Source: Marchantia polymorpha subsp. ruderalis
Lineage: Eukaryota; Streptophyta; Marchantiopsida; Marchantiales; Marchantiaceae
Length of the DNA stretch: 64,000 bases
Assembly (NCBI GenBank): GCA_037833965.1
Contig: AP031357.1
Span: forward strand, 3,182,001 to 3,246,000
Reading direction: 5' to 3'
Below the pieces are notes generated by a model, which saw only the letters and a list, made by a program, of their open reading frames with translations, did not search any database and was not told the DNA's origin. The position numbers and the translations under genes were made by a program. Shown piece after piece: positions 42,344-52,391 of the stretch (position 1 is its first letter; each line of letters begins with the position of its first letter).

Positions 42344-44681
42344 ATGAGCGGGCGGGCGAACTCCAAGAACGCAATGACGAGACCGGGCCGATTGCGGATG
42401 CTGCCGCTCCGTCTACCACAGAACGGGCTGCGCGCTTTCGAGGAGCGCTTGATAGCAAGAAAGCTCGATTTCCTGCTATGGGGATGGAACTACATCTGTG
42501 CGGATATGGTGCGCGAGTGGCTAGAGCCACAGGGACCACCCTCGCGCGGATTGCGTCCGCATGTTGATCGGTGGACAGTCCAAGATTGGGCGCAGGCATT
42601 GGGGAGATGTGCCGGCATGCCAGGGCACCTCCTCTTCAACAGTGAGAGCATCAAGGTGACCAAGCAGGAAGAGGCGCAATTTGTGGAGCTGTTCAAGACC
42701 GGGAGGTCTACCAAGAATGGGTACAGGACCCGCGATTACAAGGATCGATTCCGCCGGACTTTGTCCACGGCGCTGATGCAATTACTGCAGCCACACCGTG
42801 CCTGCTACATCACATTGTGGCAGGTCTCTTTTGTGGAGTGCGTCATCGAGGGAACTCCAATTCACTGGGCGAGCATCCTGCACAGGGTGATGCGACAGCA
42901 CGCTTTTGAGGAGAAGGGGGGAACTCTAAACCATCTCTCTCCTTTCCTCATCAATTTTTATCGACAGCGGAATTGTTTGACAGCGGCGGAGCTTGCGCGT
43001 TTTCCGCCGTTGTCCGTCGACCATCCCGGGAAGTATGTGCGGGAGAATGAGGTCGACACTGATGCAGAGGAGTCACCGACTTCTACTCCGTCAAGGCGGA
43101 GGAACAAAGGGAGGAACACTCCTGCAGCACGAGCGCCGCGGAAGCGGCGATGGAGAGAGGAGTCCGAAGAGGAGCAGCATCAAGAACCCTCTGCTCCCAT
43201 TCGACCACGGCCGTTGTACGAGTCATACAGCCGGCCGAAGCAGAAGGCGCGCAGACTGGTGTTACCAGCCAACAGCGCGGACACGGCGACGATTGCGACG
43301 GAGAAAGGAAGTGCGTCGCCAGAGAAGAACGAGGGAGCGCGGACGTCCGCAGGAGCAACGGACCACGCTGCAGCCTCGACGGACGAGAGGCCGCCTACGG
43401 GCCAAGGGCCTCCGGAGTTACCACGTGCGTTGCGGACAGGTGTTCCGTTTGCGCACAGGCGAGCCTCCGCGGACGGGTGAGCCTCCGCGGACGGACGAGC
43501 CTCCGCGGACAGACGACCACAAGCGGATGTAGACCTACGCCTACGCATGGGAAGAAGCAGTCCGCCTGTGCACAGGCAGGAATCACCCCCGTTCCAACGT
43601 AGGAAGGGGAAGGAGCCGGCGGAAGAGCCGCCTACGAGACACTGGCCTTCGGGGCCAGACCCTCCGGCACACAACGCGCCGCGATTTGCGCCTTCGGCGC
43701 CAGGGCCTTCGAGCCGAGGAGATACGAGCAGGGAGCATGCGGAGGCCGCACCATCGGCGGGTAATCCGCCGGTAGATGCGCCTTCGGCGGTAGGACCTCA
43801 GGGCCAAGGGACATCGGGCGAGCGGCCCCCGGCCATGTCGCCTTTGGCGATGGACGTCCGCGGCGCTACGTCTGCGGCGGACAAGGCGCCGGCATTTGCG
43901 CCTGCGCACAGGCCAAGCACAGCCCCCGCGGACCGATCGAGGGAGCAGCAACAGGCGGAGGAGCGGAGTGACTGTCCGCGGGATGAAATTTCGGTGCGCG
44001 ATGCGCAATCAAACCCCGCGCAGCCACCCTCCGCTCAATCGCCTTCGGCGGCGGACGTCGGCGGCAGAGAGGATATGGTAGACGACCAACAAGCGGGTGG
44101 CGAGGATGCAGCACGGGCACATTCGCCTACCGCCTTAGACATTTTGGCGAAGAGCAGCGAGGTTGGAGCAGTGCCTTCGAAGGCAGCACACGTCGACGAC
44201 GTGCAGCCCCACTCGGGTCAGTCGCCGACGCAATCAATGGCGACTGAAATTCTCCACTCGGATGATGACGACGGAGGCTCCACCGAAGAAATGTCAGGAG
44301 CAGGGGACACCGAGGAGGAGGAGGAGGAAATTGTTGGAGCGCCGGCGGCGGCGCTCTTTGAGCAGGTGATTCCGTTGCTGAGGTACTTGGATCGCAAAGT
44401 CGATAAATACGCCGACCCACTTCAGCCGGGATCTTACATCGAGTTAGTGCGCAGGCGGACTCGCACTAAAGTCCACACCAGCAAGCTACTAGCTAGAGTG
44501 GACTAGGAGTTGAGGGAATTGAAGGAGAAGCATGAATGCTTGTGGGGTCAGTATAAACTCAATCAGAAATTCTACAAGTACTCCGAGAAGGTGAGGGATG
44601 GGAAACTAGAAGAGCTCACCAAGGAGCAGGTGAAGGTCACGGAAGCACTAATTTCTGAGCAGGCCCAGTGCGGATTTTGTC
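42344..44681 (+). pseudogene. Element R long coding region, N-terminal and middle part
   Basis: From the ATG at 42344 one frame runs to the nested insertion at 44681 with only three lesions: TGA at 43478-43480, TAG at 44504-44506, and a 1-nt deletion near 44670. N-terminal block (about 1-230): LDFLLWGWN, MVREWL, RTRDYKDRF, HWASILHRVMRQHA, LSPFLINFYRQRN. Then a basic RKRRW patch, a long Pro/Ser/Ala/Gly/Thr linker with SADGR- and PSAxGP-type repeats, an acidic DDDD...EEEEEE segment, the VIPLLRYLDRK module and the start of the coiled coil. The frame continues at 48288. The layout recalls plant transposon-associated proteins (globular domain plus coiled coil), but I cannot name a family. Confidence 0.7.
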
Positions 44682-46296
44682 TGTGGTACCCCACTTTTGG
44701 AATTTTGCGGAAATTAAAACATTTTTGGAAAAAACTGTACCCTGGCAGCAATGTAAATAGCCTTCGGTGCATCAAAACAGAGTGAATCCGGAAGATCGCG
44801 GGGATTCTCGAGGGATCTTGTAGAATCTAGGATTTGGGGTGCAGCAGTAAGGATGGGCACCACCCTCCCTGCGAGCTCTGCAGTTAGGATCCCTGCGGCG
44901 CAAGGCGCAAAACCCGCCTTCGGAAGTTGCGTCCGCGGCGGTAGGGAAATCCTTCATATTTAGGTCAACCCTCGGGCGCCTTGACCAAGTTAGGGGCTCG
45001 ATGGAAAGAGCTCGACGCACTGATTCCAACGAGTCCAAGAACGCTTGGAACGGATGAGGACTTAGGGAGTTATCCCTATTGGAAGATACGTAGACGTTCG
45101 CCTTCGGCGGAAGGAGTTCGCCACCGGCGGGAATTACGCCTACGCGGAAGGGGGATCAAGAATTGCCCTATGCGCGGACGAAGGAAGTTCGCCTGTGCAC
45201 AGGCGAAGTAGGGTTTGGGGAGGCGCGAAGTCCGCCTACGCACAGGCGTTCGCCTGTGCACAGGCGCTTCGGCGTCGGCGGGAAATCCGCCTTGGGCCCT
45301 AGAAATGCGCCTTGTGAGGTAGAAAGTGTACGGCGCCTTCTGCGCTAGCACAGCGCCGCGGACGAGCAAGGAGCCGCCAGAATAATCAAATCCGTACGGA
45401 CCATGCGGACGGGACGGGTGGATGCGCTCTTGGACGGATGGAGTTGCGGCGGCGGAAGCGCCGACGAAGAGACAAGGAACGGACAGTCTGGACGGAGACG
45501 GCTGACCACGGTCAACGCCTTCCGCGCCAGCGCGACGCCGCGGACGGAATTCGCCTGCGCACAGGCGAGCGCCTGTGCACAGGAGGATGAAGTTCCGCGC
45601 CGGCGGAGAATCCGCCGAGGAGTCTGCCTGCGCACAGGCAGGAGTTGAACTTTTGTCCGACATGCGGACACACGCGTCGAGGCAGAAGGGGATTGGCTGA
45701 GGGGCGGTACGAACAAGTGTACCGCGCAAGGCGGAAAACTCGCCTTCGGCGCTGCGCTCCCATGTCCGCGGGGTAGTACGCTCGCGGAGTTCAAATCCGC
45801 CAATTCGAGCGTGAGAGTTTAATCGGCGACGGCGGAGCGTGAAGCCGCGCGTGAGAGCGAAGACCGTTCCAGCGTAGAGCCGGCGCGGCCATCAAGTGAG
45901 ACGTCCTCCACGAGCAAGAGCCGACCATGACCTTCGACCGAGCGGCGGAGAGCGTCCCATTCTTGAATTCGCGATTCCAATCTCTTGTGCGAGCTGCGCG
46001 CGTCCATCTGCTGGCTGCTAAACATTCTCGACGTCGCCGCACAGGGGATTTCTTGGTGATTGAGGGAGAAGTGAGTGCGCGTGATTTGGAATTGAGGGCG
46101 ATTAGAGTTTGCCGAGAGAGAAAGGAGCTCGAGCGGTGCAGAAGTAGAATGAGCGGGCGGCGGGGATGCAGCACGGGCACATTCGCCTACCGCCTTAGAC
46201 ATTTTGGCGAAGAGCAGCGAGGCTGCAGCCGTGCCTTCGCAGGCAGCACACGTCGACGACGTGCAGCCCCACTCGGGTCAGTCGCCGACGCAATCA

Positions 46297-47277
46297 ATGG
46301 CGACTGAAATTCTCCACTCGGATGATGACGACGGAGGCTCCACCGAAGAAATGTCAGGAGCAGGGGACACCGAGGAGGAGGAGGAGGAAATTGTTGGAGC
46401 GCCGGCGGCGGCGCTCTCTGAGCAGGTGATTCCGTTGCTGAGGTACTTGGATCGCAAAGTCGATAAATACGCCGACCCACTTCAGCCGGGATCTTACATC
46501 GAGTTAGTGCGCAGGCGGACTCGCACTAAAGTCCACACCAGCAAGCTATTAGCTAGAGTGGACCAGGAGTTGAGGGAATTGAAGGAGAAGCATGAATGCT
46601 TGTGGGGTCAGTATAAACTTAATCAGAAATTCTACAAGTACTCCGAGAAGGTGAGGGATGGGAAACTGGAAGAGCTCACCAAGGAGCAGGTGAAGGTCAC
46701 AGAAGCGCTAATTTCTGAGCAGGCCCAGAATCGGATTTTGTCAGAGGAGCTCGTGCGACAGACGCGGTTGTTGGAACAGTGTCAGCTCGCACGGCAGGCG
46801 GATGAGGATGTAATCCGCAGGCTACAGTCAGAGTGTGGCGAATTGAGAGCGCAACGTGCTGAGGCCGAATCGCAATTAGTGATAGCTGAAGAGGATCGCA
46901 GGAAGGAGGCAGATCGCACAAAGGTGGAGACGGCGAGGCGTGTCGCCCACTGTCTCAAGGGCTACGCCCACTGGGAAGTGGCGGCGCAGGAGAAACTCAC
47001 ACTGCGTGAGTTTGAACTTCGCGCAGCTGGGTTGTTGTCAGGCGACAGTAGGAGTCGGCGGAAGGTAGCAAAGAAGCTCGATGCTTTTCTGTCGAGGGCG
47101 CAGGATACCATGTCCGCCCTCGAAGTGGAGGTGTCCGCGGCGTTGCAACGATTGGGGCTGCGCAGTCGAGCGGAAGACTGGCAGGGTAGGGAGTTAGTGC
47201 GCGGCAGTCCGTCGCGCAGGAGACGTAGCACAGGTTCCGCGGAGTGTAGTGTAGCGTGGTCCCGTGCAGGCGTGTAG
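46297..47277 (+). CDS. Coiled-coil protein of element Rn (326 aa)
   Basis: Intact frame from MATEILHSDDDD to the TAG at 47275. It has an acidic N-terminus with six consecutive Glu, the module VIPLLRYLDRKVDKYADP ... TRTKVHTSKLLARVDQEL, then about 150 residues of coiled coil rich in Glu, Arg, Gln and Leu. The motifs LKGYAHWEVAAQEKL, SGDSRSRRKVAKKLDAFL and an Arg/Ser-rich tail follow. The element's original start codon (46149) is out of frame with it because of the internal deletion, so translation would have to begin at 46297 or be lost. It is the best-preserved full coiled-coil copy not involved in the arm junction. Confidence 0.6.
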   Translation: MATEILHSDDDDGGSTEEMSGAGDTEEEEEEIVGAPAAALSEQVIPLLRYLDRKVDKYADPLQPGSYIELVRRRTRTKVHTSKLLARVDQELRELKEKHECLWGQYKLNQKFYKYSEKVRDGKLEELTKEQVKVTEALISEQAQNRILSEELVRQTRLLEQCQLARQADEDVIRRLQSECGELRAQRAEAESQLVIAEEDRRKEADRTKVETARRVAHCLKGYAHWEVAAQEKLTLREFELRAAGLLSGDSRSRRKVAKKLDAFLSRAQDTMSALEVEVSAALQRLGLRSRAEDWQGRELVRGSPSRRRRSTGSAECSVAWSRAGV

Positions 47278-48282
47278 CATAGTGCAGTGTAGTGTTAGGT
47301 AGGACTTAGAAGGTATAAAATATTTCCATGCGTTTTGCCTGGGGTTCTTTCCCATCAGAAGTGCAGATCAGGAACCCATTTCCTTTGCGTGTTTGTGTCC
47401 TTGAGCTCTGTCACCACGCACGAGGAGTTACAACTTAGCGTTCCGCATTTTGTAGCTGAAGGCCTGCGGCCGAATGTTCAGAGCTAGTACATTGGTTAGA
47501 GACTTGAGTAGTTCGGAACTGCACCTGCGGGTGACTGCCGATGCTCAGAGCCAGTGACTAGTTAGATACTTGAACAGTTTCGCCCCTACACCTTCGAGTG
47601 TTTCTTTCTGATTGTACTCCTTTGGGATTTTTCCCCTGAATGCCAAAGTGAAGTTTTGCTACTTCGTGTAAGCCTTGGTTGTAAATTCAGGTTACGCTGC
47701 AGCAGGTGCCTTGAGGGTAACCCCTGTAGTATTTCTGGGAATGACAAGTGCCTGAGAATTCAAACTCTTCAATAGACTGTTGTTGTGTTACAGGAATGTT
47801 TCACAGTGAGTCCTTCAGTGCGGACCTGTGTTCTCTGCGCGTTTTGTGAGTTGAGAGTGTTGTTCACCGCGTATGAGTGACTTCGATCCGAAGTAGGCAG
47901 TCCAAACCGGGTTTCCTACGCTAGCAGCAAGCTAGTGGAAGCGTTGTAAAAACCGGAGTTGGAAGTCACTACCCGCAGCTTCGCTGAGTGTACTCTTGAG
48001 AGACTTCCCCCCTGAAATCTTGAGTAGAGGTCCTAACGGATCTCTGGGTTGTGTTTCTGTAGTTTCAGGTGTGTGTGTGTGTGTGTACGCTGCACTGTGC
48101 GACCTCCGAGTGCGCTCCGAGTGGACACTTGCAGTATTTCTGGGAGTGACAGTCGCCTGAGAATTCAAACTCATCAATAGTCTGTTAAACGTGACACTTT
48201 GTACCCTGTGTGTTCCTCTGTCCCTGTGGGTTCGACCTTTCTACCACTATATTGCAGTTTTAGCCTTTAGTGGGTTATTACA
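47278..48282 (+). other. 3' noncoding region of Rn, TATA box plus duplicated block
   Basis: A TATA-like GGTATAAAATA lies near 47309-47319, about 35 bp past the stop. Two related blocks follow (about 47725-47785 and 48130-48190: GTATTTCTGGGA.TGACA ... GAGAATTCAAACTC.TCAATAG), then a (TG)n run near 48068-48086 and CCCTGTGGGTTCGACC near 48219-48234 before the terminus. It is nearly identical to 48823-49829. Confidence 0.7.
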
Positions 48283-48287
48283 TTGTC

Positions 48288-48822
48288 AGAGGAGCTCGTG
48301 CGACAGACGCGGTTGTTAGAGCAGTGTCAGCTCGCACAACAGGCGGATGAGGATGTAATCCGCAGGCTACAGTCAGAGTGTGGCGAATTGAGAGCGCAAC
48401 GTGCTGAGGCCGAATCGCAATTAGTGGTAATTGAAGAGGATCGCAGGCGGGAGGCAGATCGCACAAAGGTGGAGACGGCGAGGCGTGTCGCCCACTGTCT
48501 CAAGGGCTACGCCCACTGGGAAGTGGCGGCGCAGGAGAAACTCACACTGCGTGAGTTTGAACTTCGCGCAGCCGGGTTGTTGTCAGGCGACAGTAGGAGT
48601 TGGCGGAAGGTAGCAAAGAAGCTCGACGCTTTTCTGTCGAAGGCGCGGGATACCATGTCCGCCCTCGAAGTGGAGGTGTCTGCGGCGTTGCAGCGATTGG
48701 GACTGCGCAGTCGAGCGGAAGACTGGCAGGGTAGGGAGTTAGTGCGCGGCAGTCCGTCGCGCAGGAGACGTAGCACAGGTTCCGCGGAGTGTAGTGTAGC
48801 GTGGTTCCATGCAGGCGTGTAG
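48288..48822 (+). pseudogene. Element R coding region, C-terminal coiled-coil part
   Basis: Continuation of the frame cut at 44681: EELVRQTRLLEQCQLA...QADEDVIRRLQSECGELRAQ, LKGYAHWEVAAQEKL, SGDSRSW, the final helix and the Arg/Ser-rich tail, ending in TAG at 48820-48822. This part is open by itself. It is separated from the N-terminal part by Rn and, in the older state, by the lesions listed for 42344-44681. With those discounted, the parent protein would have been about 957 aa. Confidence 0.7.
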
Positions 48823-49829
48823 CGTAGTGCAGTGTAGTTCTAGTTAGGACTTAGAAGGTATAAAATAGTTCCAGGCGTTTTGCCTGGGGTTCTTTCCCAA
48901 TTTCGGAAGTGCAGATCAGGAACTCATTTTCTCTGCGTGTTTGTGTCCTTAGTTCTGTCACCACGCAAGAGGAGCTACCACTTGGCGTTCCGCATTTTGT
49001 AGCTGAAGGCCTTCGGCCGAATGTTCAGAGCTAGTACATTGGATAGAGACTTGAGTAGTTCGGATCTACACCTGCGGGTGATTGCCGATGCTCAGAGCCA
49101 GTGACTAGTTAGATACTTGAATAGTTTCGCCCCTATACCTTCGAGTGTTTGTTTCTGATTGTACTCCGTTGGGATTTTTCCCCTGAATGCCAAAGTGAAG
49201 TTTTGTTACTTCGTGTAAGCCTTGGTTGTAAATTCAGGTTACGCTGCAGCAGGTGCCTTTGGGGTAACCCCTGTAGTATTTCTGGGAATGACAAGTGCCG
49301 GAGAATTCAAACTCTTCAATAGACTGTTGTTGTGTTACTGGAATGTTTCTCAGTGAGTCCTTCAGTGCGGACCTGTGTTCTCTGCGCGTTTTGTGAGTTG
49401 AGAGTGTTGTTCACCGCGTATGAGTGACTTCGATCCGAAGTAGGCAGTCCAAACCGGGTTTCCTACGCTAGCAGCAAGCTAGTGGAAGCGTTGTAAAAAC
49501 CGGAGTTGGAAGTCACTACCCGCAGCTTCGCTGAGTGTACTCTTGAGAGACTTCCCCCCTGAAATCTTGAGTAGAGGTCCTAACGGATCTCTGGGTTGTG
49601 TTTCTGTAGTTTCAGGTGTGTGTGTGTGTGTGTACGCTGCACTGTGCGACCTCCGAGTGCGCTCCGAGTGGACACTTGCAGTATTTCTGGGAGTGACAGT
49701 CGCCTGAGAATTCAAACTCCTCAATAGTCTGTTAAACGTGACACTTTGTACCCTGTGTGTTCCTCTGTCCCTGTGGGTTCGACCTTTCTACCACTATATT
49801 GCAGTTTTAGCCTTTAGTGGGTTATTACA
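48823..49829 (+). other. 3' noncoding region of element R
   Basis: Same layout as 47278-48282: TATA-like GGTATAAAATA about 35 bp after the stop (near 48857), duplicated GAATTCAAACTC blocks, a (TG)n tract near 49615-49633, CCCTGTGGGTTCGACC near 49768, then the terminus at 49829 and the ACTCG duplication. Confidence 0.7.
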
Positions 49830-49834
49830 ACTCG

Positions 49835-52391
49835 TATATAGAATATGACTTTAAATATGTATATCAAAGTTTGATCTTCTAAGATTTTGAAATTAATATT
49901 AAGTCCTTGTGAAGCAAAGTCATACATGTTTAACTTGATAGTAATATCAATATTGATATTATATTTCTTTAAAAATTAAAACAACTTGTAACATTCAATA
50001 AGTAATATTAAGGTTTATCAGATTTGAATAAGGAGGTATAATTTCCCTAAAATATATGTTAATTTACCTTTTTTTTCCAAATTATTAAACATAACATCCA
50101 AAACAGAAAAAATATTCATATTTTGAGATTACTTAAGATTAATTTTTTTCAATCTCTTTATAAATGATTCGGTCAATTTTAATTCTAAAGATGCATATGG
50201 ACAATATTCATCAAATTTTTCAAAATTTTGCAACAATTCTGACGTTTTAATCAATATTAGATGCAAAAAATCATTTATATTTGAATGAATTTTTTTGGAA
50301 CTTATTTTATGGCTTTACAAGGATTTTTTATTTTCTAGATTCATCTAAGGGTGTAGACGTAAAGTGTTCAATTGAATTTTATACGTCATACATTATTGAA
50401 GAAATTGTTTCTCATCATACTTCATTTGTATGTTTCAACTTTGTAACTTAAAAAAATTTCTATTAAGGATTTTGATAAGATTTCATGTATTAATCATTTT
50501 TTCCAAACTTAATAATCTATTTATCAAAGTCATATCTTTCTTTCAAGAATTTTCAATTATTATTCTTGATATCATGAAATAATATTCACATTATCGATTG
50601 TATGACAAATAAAGAAGATTTTTTTTTTACCAAAACTTATCATATATCGGCGATATAATATCGCCAATCATTGTTTCGATGTGTATGTTTTATGCAAGGT
50701 CTTATTGCTACTTATGCCTTCGTGATATAAGAATACAATTTCCGAAGCAGTTTGACGATTTTTTTAAATCATAGCTTAACTTTGAGAGGTGTCAAATTCT
50801 AGCTATGTTATCTGGAAAAATTATTTTCTGCTAATCAGATGATACTTGAAAAACATATCTTCATGTGGAAGTGGATGTAAGAACATGCTTGATCGAGTTC
50901 AACCATGTTGATAATGATGCAGAGTAGCCACTATCATCAAAGGACCATAGATGATGATCATAGTTGTCTAATTAGGTTCATATTTGATTAAAATTGATTT
51001 TTTGAAAAGCTTCTGACACTTTTTACACAACATAAATGTGTAGCATTACGATTTCATCTTGACTCTAAGTTAATCAATACGTGGTACAAAAGAAATCATG
51101 CTTGTAAATGCAACGACATCTTCAACACATGGTTGAAAATTTTAGAAAGTGCTGTCTATTTTAATCGTGCGTGTGTGAGCATGTTTGGATGTACAAATCG
51201 TACTTTTGACGCGATGTCTCCATGCATGGGACTGACTGCTGCTAAATGGTGTGGTCCAGCTCCCTTCCAGCCACATAAGTGGATGCTCGACCTTCATAGC
51301 CAGTCTAGCATGAACTATACTTAGGTACTTAGCACGGGGGTTCTCATCCCAGATTTTAGGAAATCATACAATGAAGACGGTCTCGTTAAGATGACACGAC
51401 AAAGTTCGATTCTCCTTCCAATGCTGCCTTCCAGACAACATTCGAATCTGCTGTCTGTTTAGTATAAGGTCATGACTTTGTTAATCATGCCATACAACTA
51501 GTACAACGTTGTCTCGAGCATCTGTCTTTGGCTGTAGGATAAGGCTTATGACTTGCTCCAGTTAACGTGATCCATTCAGAGCCGAATTCCATTGAATGCT
51601 TTGTGGTGTTCTTTACTTTGTAGACAGATGTAATTACCGAAGGGGACATGCACGTACAAGTAGAGAATTTTTCATTGCCAATGTGCTAAATGTTCATTGG
51701 CATTCACTTTGATACCTTGAAAATTTCTTTCCTCAGTGAGGAAGTTCGCTGATAAGTTTCGTCAACGAACTCAAAGCTCAGAGCAGAGTAATCCTTCCTT
51801 CTAGCGAAACATTTCAGTCGTCTATACTGGAAGCTTGCTCCGAGCTCCCTGAGAATCTTAAGTGCATGAAGAAGTAAACGTTTCGAGGTGCATTTCAGCA
51901 GAATATCACCATCCTCACTTACCACTCTGCACCACAACTTGAACCCACGATTAGGAGCGGAATACAAATACCAGCATCTCGTAACTGGCACACCAGGAAG
52001 TAAGTGCAACAGGTCCTATCAGCTGCCTCGAGCCAGTGAAATTGTGAACATCGAGCTCGGAAATCTGTGACGACGTCTCAAGCCGAAGATAAGGAGAAAA
52101 GAGACTTATACTTCAGGCCACTCAACATTACGTTGTTACTTCTACTCGTCAAGGCGAGTTAAGTTTGCTGGAACCTCGTGGCCCAGAATGCGAGAAATGC
52201 GAGGAGTGGTAACCCTCCACTTCCAGGACTGAAAATCGTTCATGCGGTGTTCCGTGATTTTAGAAGGGCATACAAACCGTTTGCGTTGTCATGGGGTTGC
52301 ACTTGATCTCCCGCCACAAAGTCGCCTCTATCCGCATGCTTGAGCTTGAACCTTGACGAGGATGTCAGCTGTCAAGAGGGCAGAGACATTC
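49835..52391. other. Intergenic DNA, AT-rich then mixed, no supported gene
   Basis: 49835-50900 is AT-rich and featureless apart from a 17-bp inverted repeat, GGCGATATAATATCGCC, near 50649. From 51100 on composition is more balanced, with scattered short frames on both strands, none with a domain or clear start context. Confidence 0.55.

Larger units (their letters stand above)
34471..46576 (+). repeat. Right arm of the 12.1-kb inverted repeat (source arm)
   Basis: Reverse complement of 15030-27134. Here every border has a natural explanation: the Gypsy element has matching GAGC flanks, R's coding region continues beyond, and nested Rn is complete. This makes the right arm the likely donor and the left arm the copy. 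The arm ends at 46576 inside Rn's coding region with no element border there. Confidence 0.9.
44682..48282 (+). mobile_element. Element Rn: 3.6-kb deletion derivative nested in R
   Basis: Complete insertion with 5' end TGTGGTACCCCAC and 3' end AGTGGGTTATTACA, flanked by TTGTC on both sides (44677-44681 and 48283-48287). R's coding frame is interrupted at that point and resumes after it. Compared with R it lacks about 1.7 kb of coding DNA (equivalent to about 42360-44100). The deletion joins at the short shared sequence GCGGG(C/T)GGCG (46154 region versus 44095 region), suggesting microhomology-mediated loss. The retained parts are the leader (44682-46140), coiled-coil frame (46297-47277) and 3' region (47278-48282). 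Confidence 0.85.
33059..49829 (+). mobile_element. Element R: unrecognised TIR-ended family, outer copy with two insertions
   Basis: 5' end TGTGGTACCCCAC at 33059, 3' end AGTGGGTTATTACA at 49829, flanked by ACTCG on both sides (33054-33058, 49830-49834). It contains Gypsy copy 2 (34471-42330) and nested family member Rn (44682-48282). Without these the element is about 5.3 kb: leader 33059-34470 plus a few bases, coding region 42344-44681 continuing at 48288-48822, 3' region 48823-49829. With TGTAATAACCCAC as the complement of its 3' end, the two termini form a 13-bp imperfect inverted repeat. No known transposition enzyme is encoded. Alternatives: a non-autonomous DNA transposon, or a very long solo LTR carrying a gene. 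Confidence 0.82.

Noticed and set aside
45080-45640. CRISPR-like array of short repeats in the GC-rich leader
   Set aside because: Repeats are short palindromes with irregular spacing, no unique spacers of constant length, in plant nuclear DNA.
33059-46140. Reading 33059-34470 and 44682-46140 as the two LTRs of one retrotransposon
   Set aside because: They are direct copies starting with TG, but the second begins a separate nested insertion: TTGTC duplication at 44677-44681 and 48283-48287, with the host frame resuming after 48287. The true outer pair of ends is 33059 and 49829, proven by ACTCG on both sides.
48219-48234. GTGGGTTCGACC as the B box of a tRNA gene
   Set aside because: No cloverleaf can be built around it, and the motif lies at the equivalent place in all copies near the element's 3' end.
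46738-49829. A 1.55-kb tandem duplication (46738-48282 and 48283-49829)
   Set aside because: The pattern looks tandem, but the TTGTC duplication and 5' end at 44682 show it is Rn's 3' part followed by the resumed 3' part of R.
51704-52009. A 101-codon minus-strand frame
   Set aside because: It has ordinary composition but no recognised domain, no signal peptide and no promoter or splice support.
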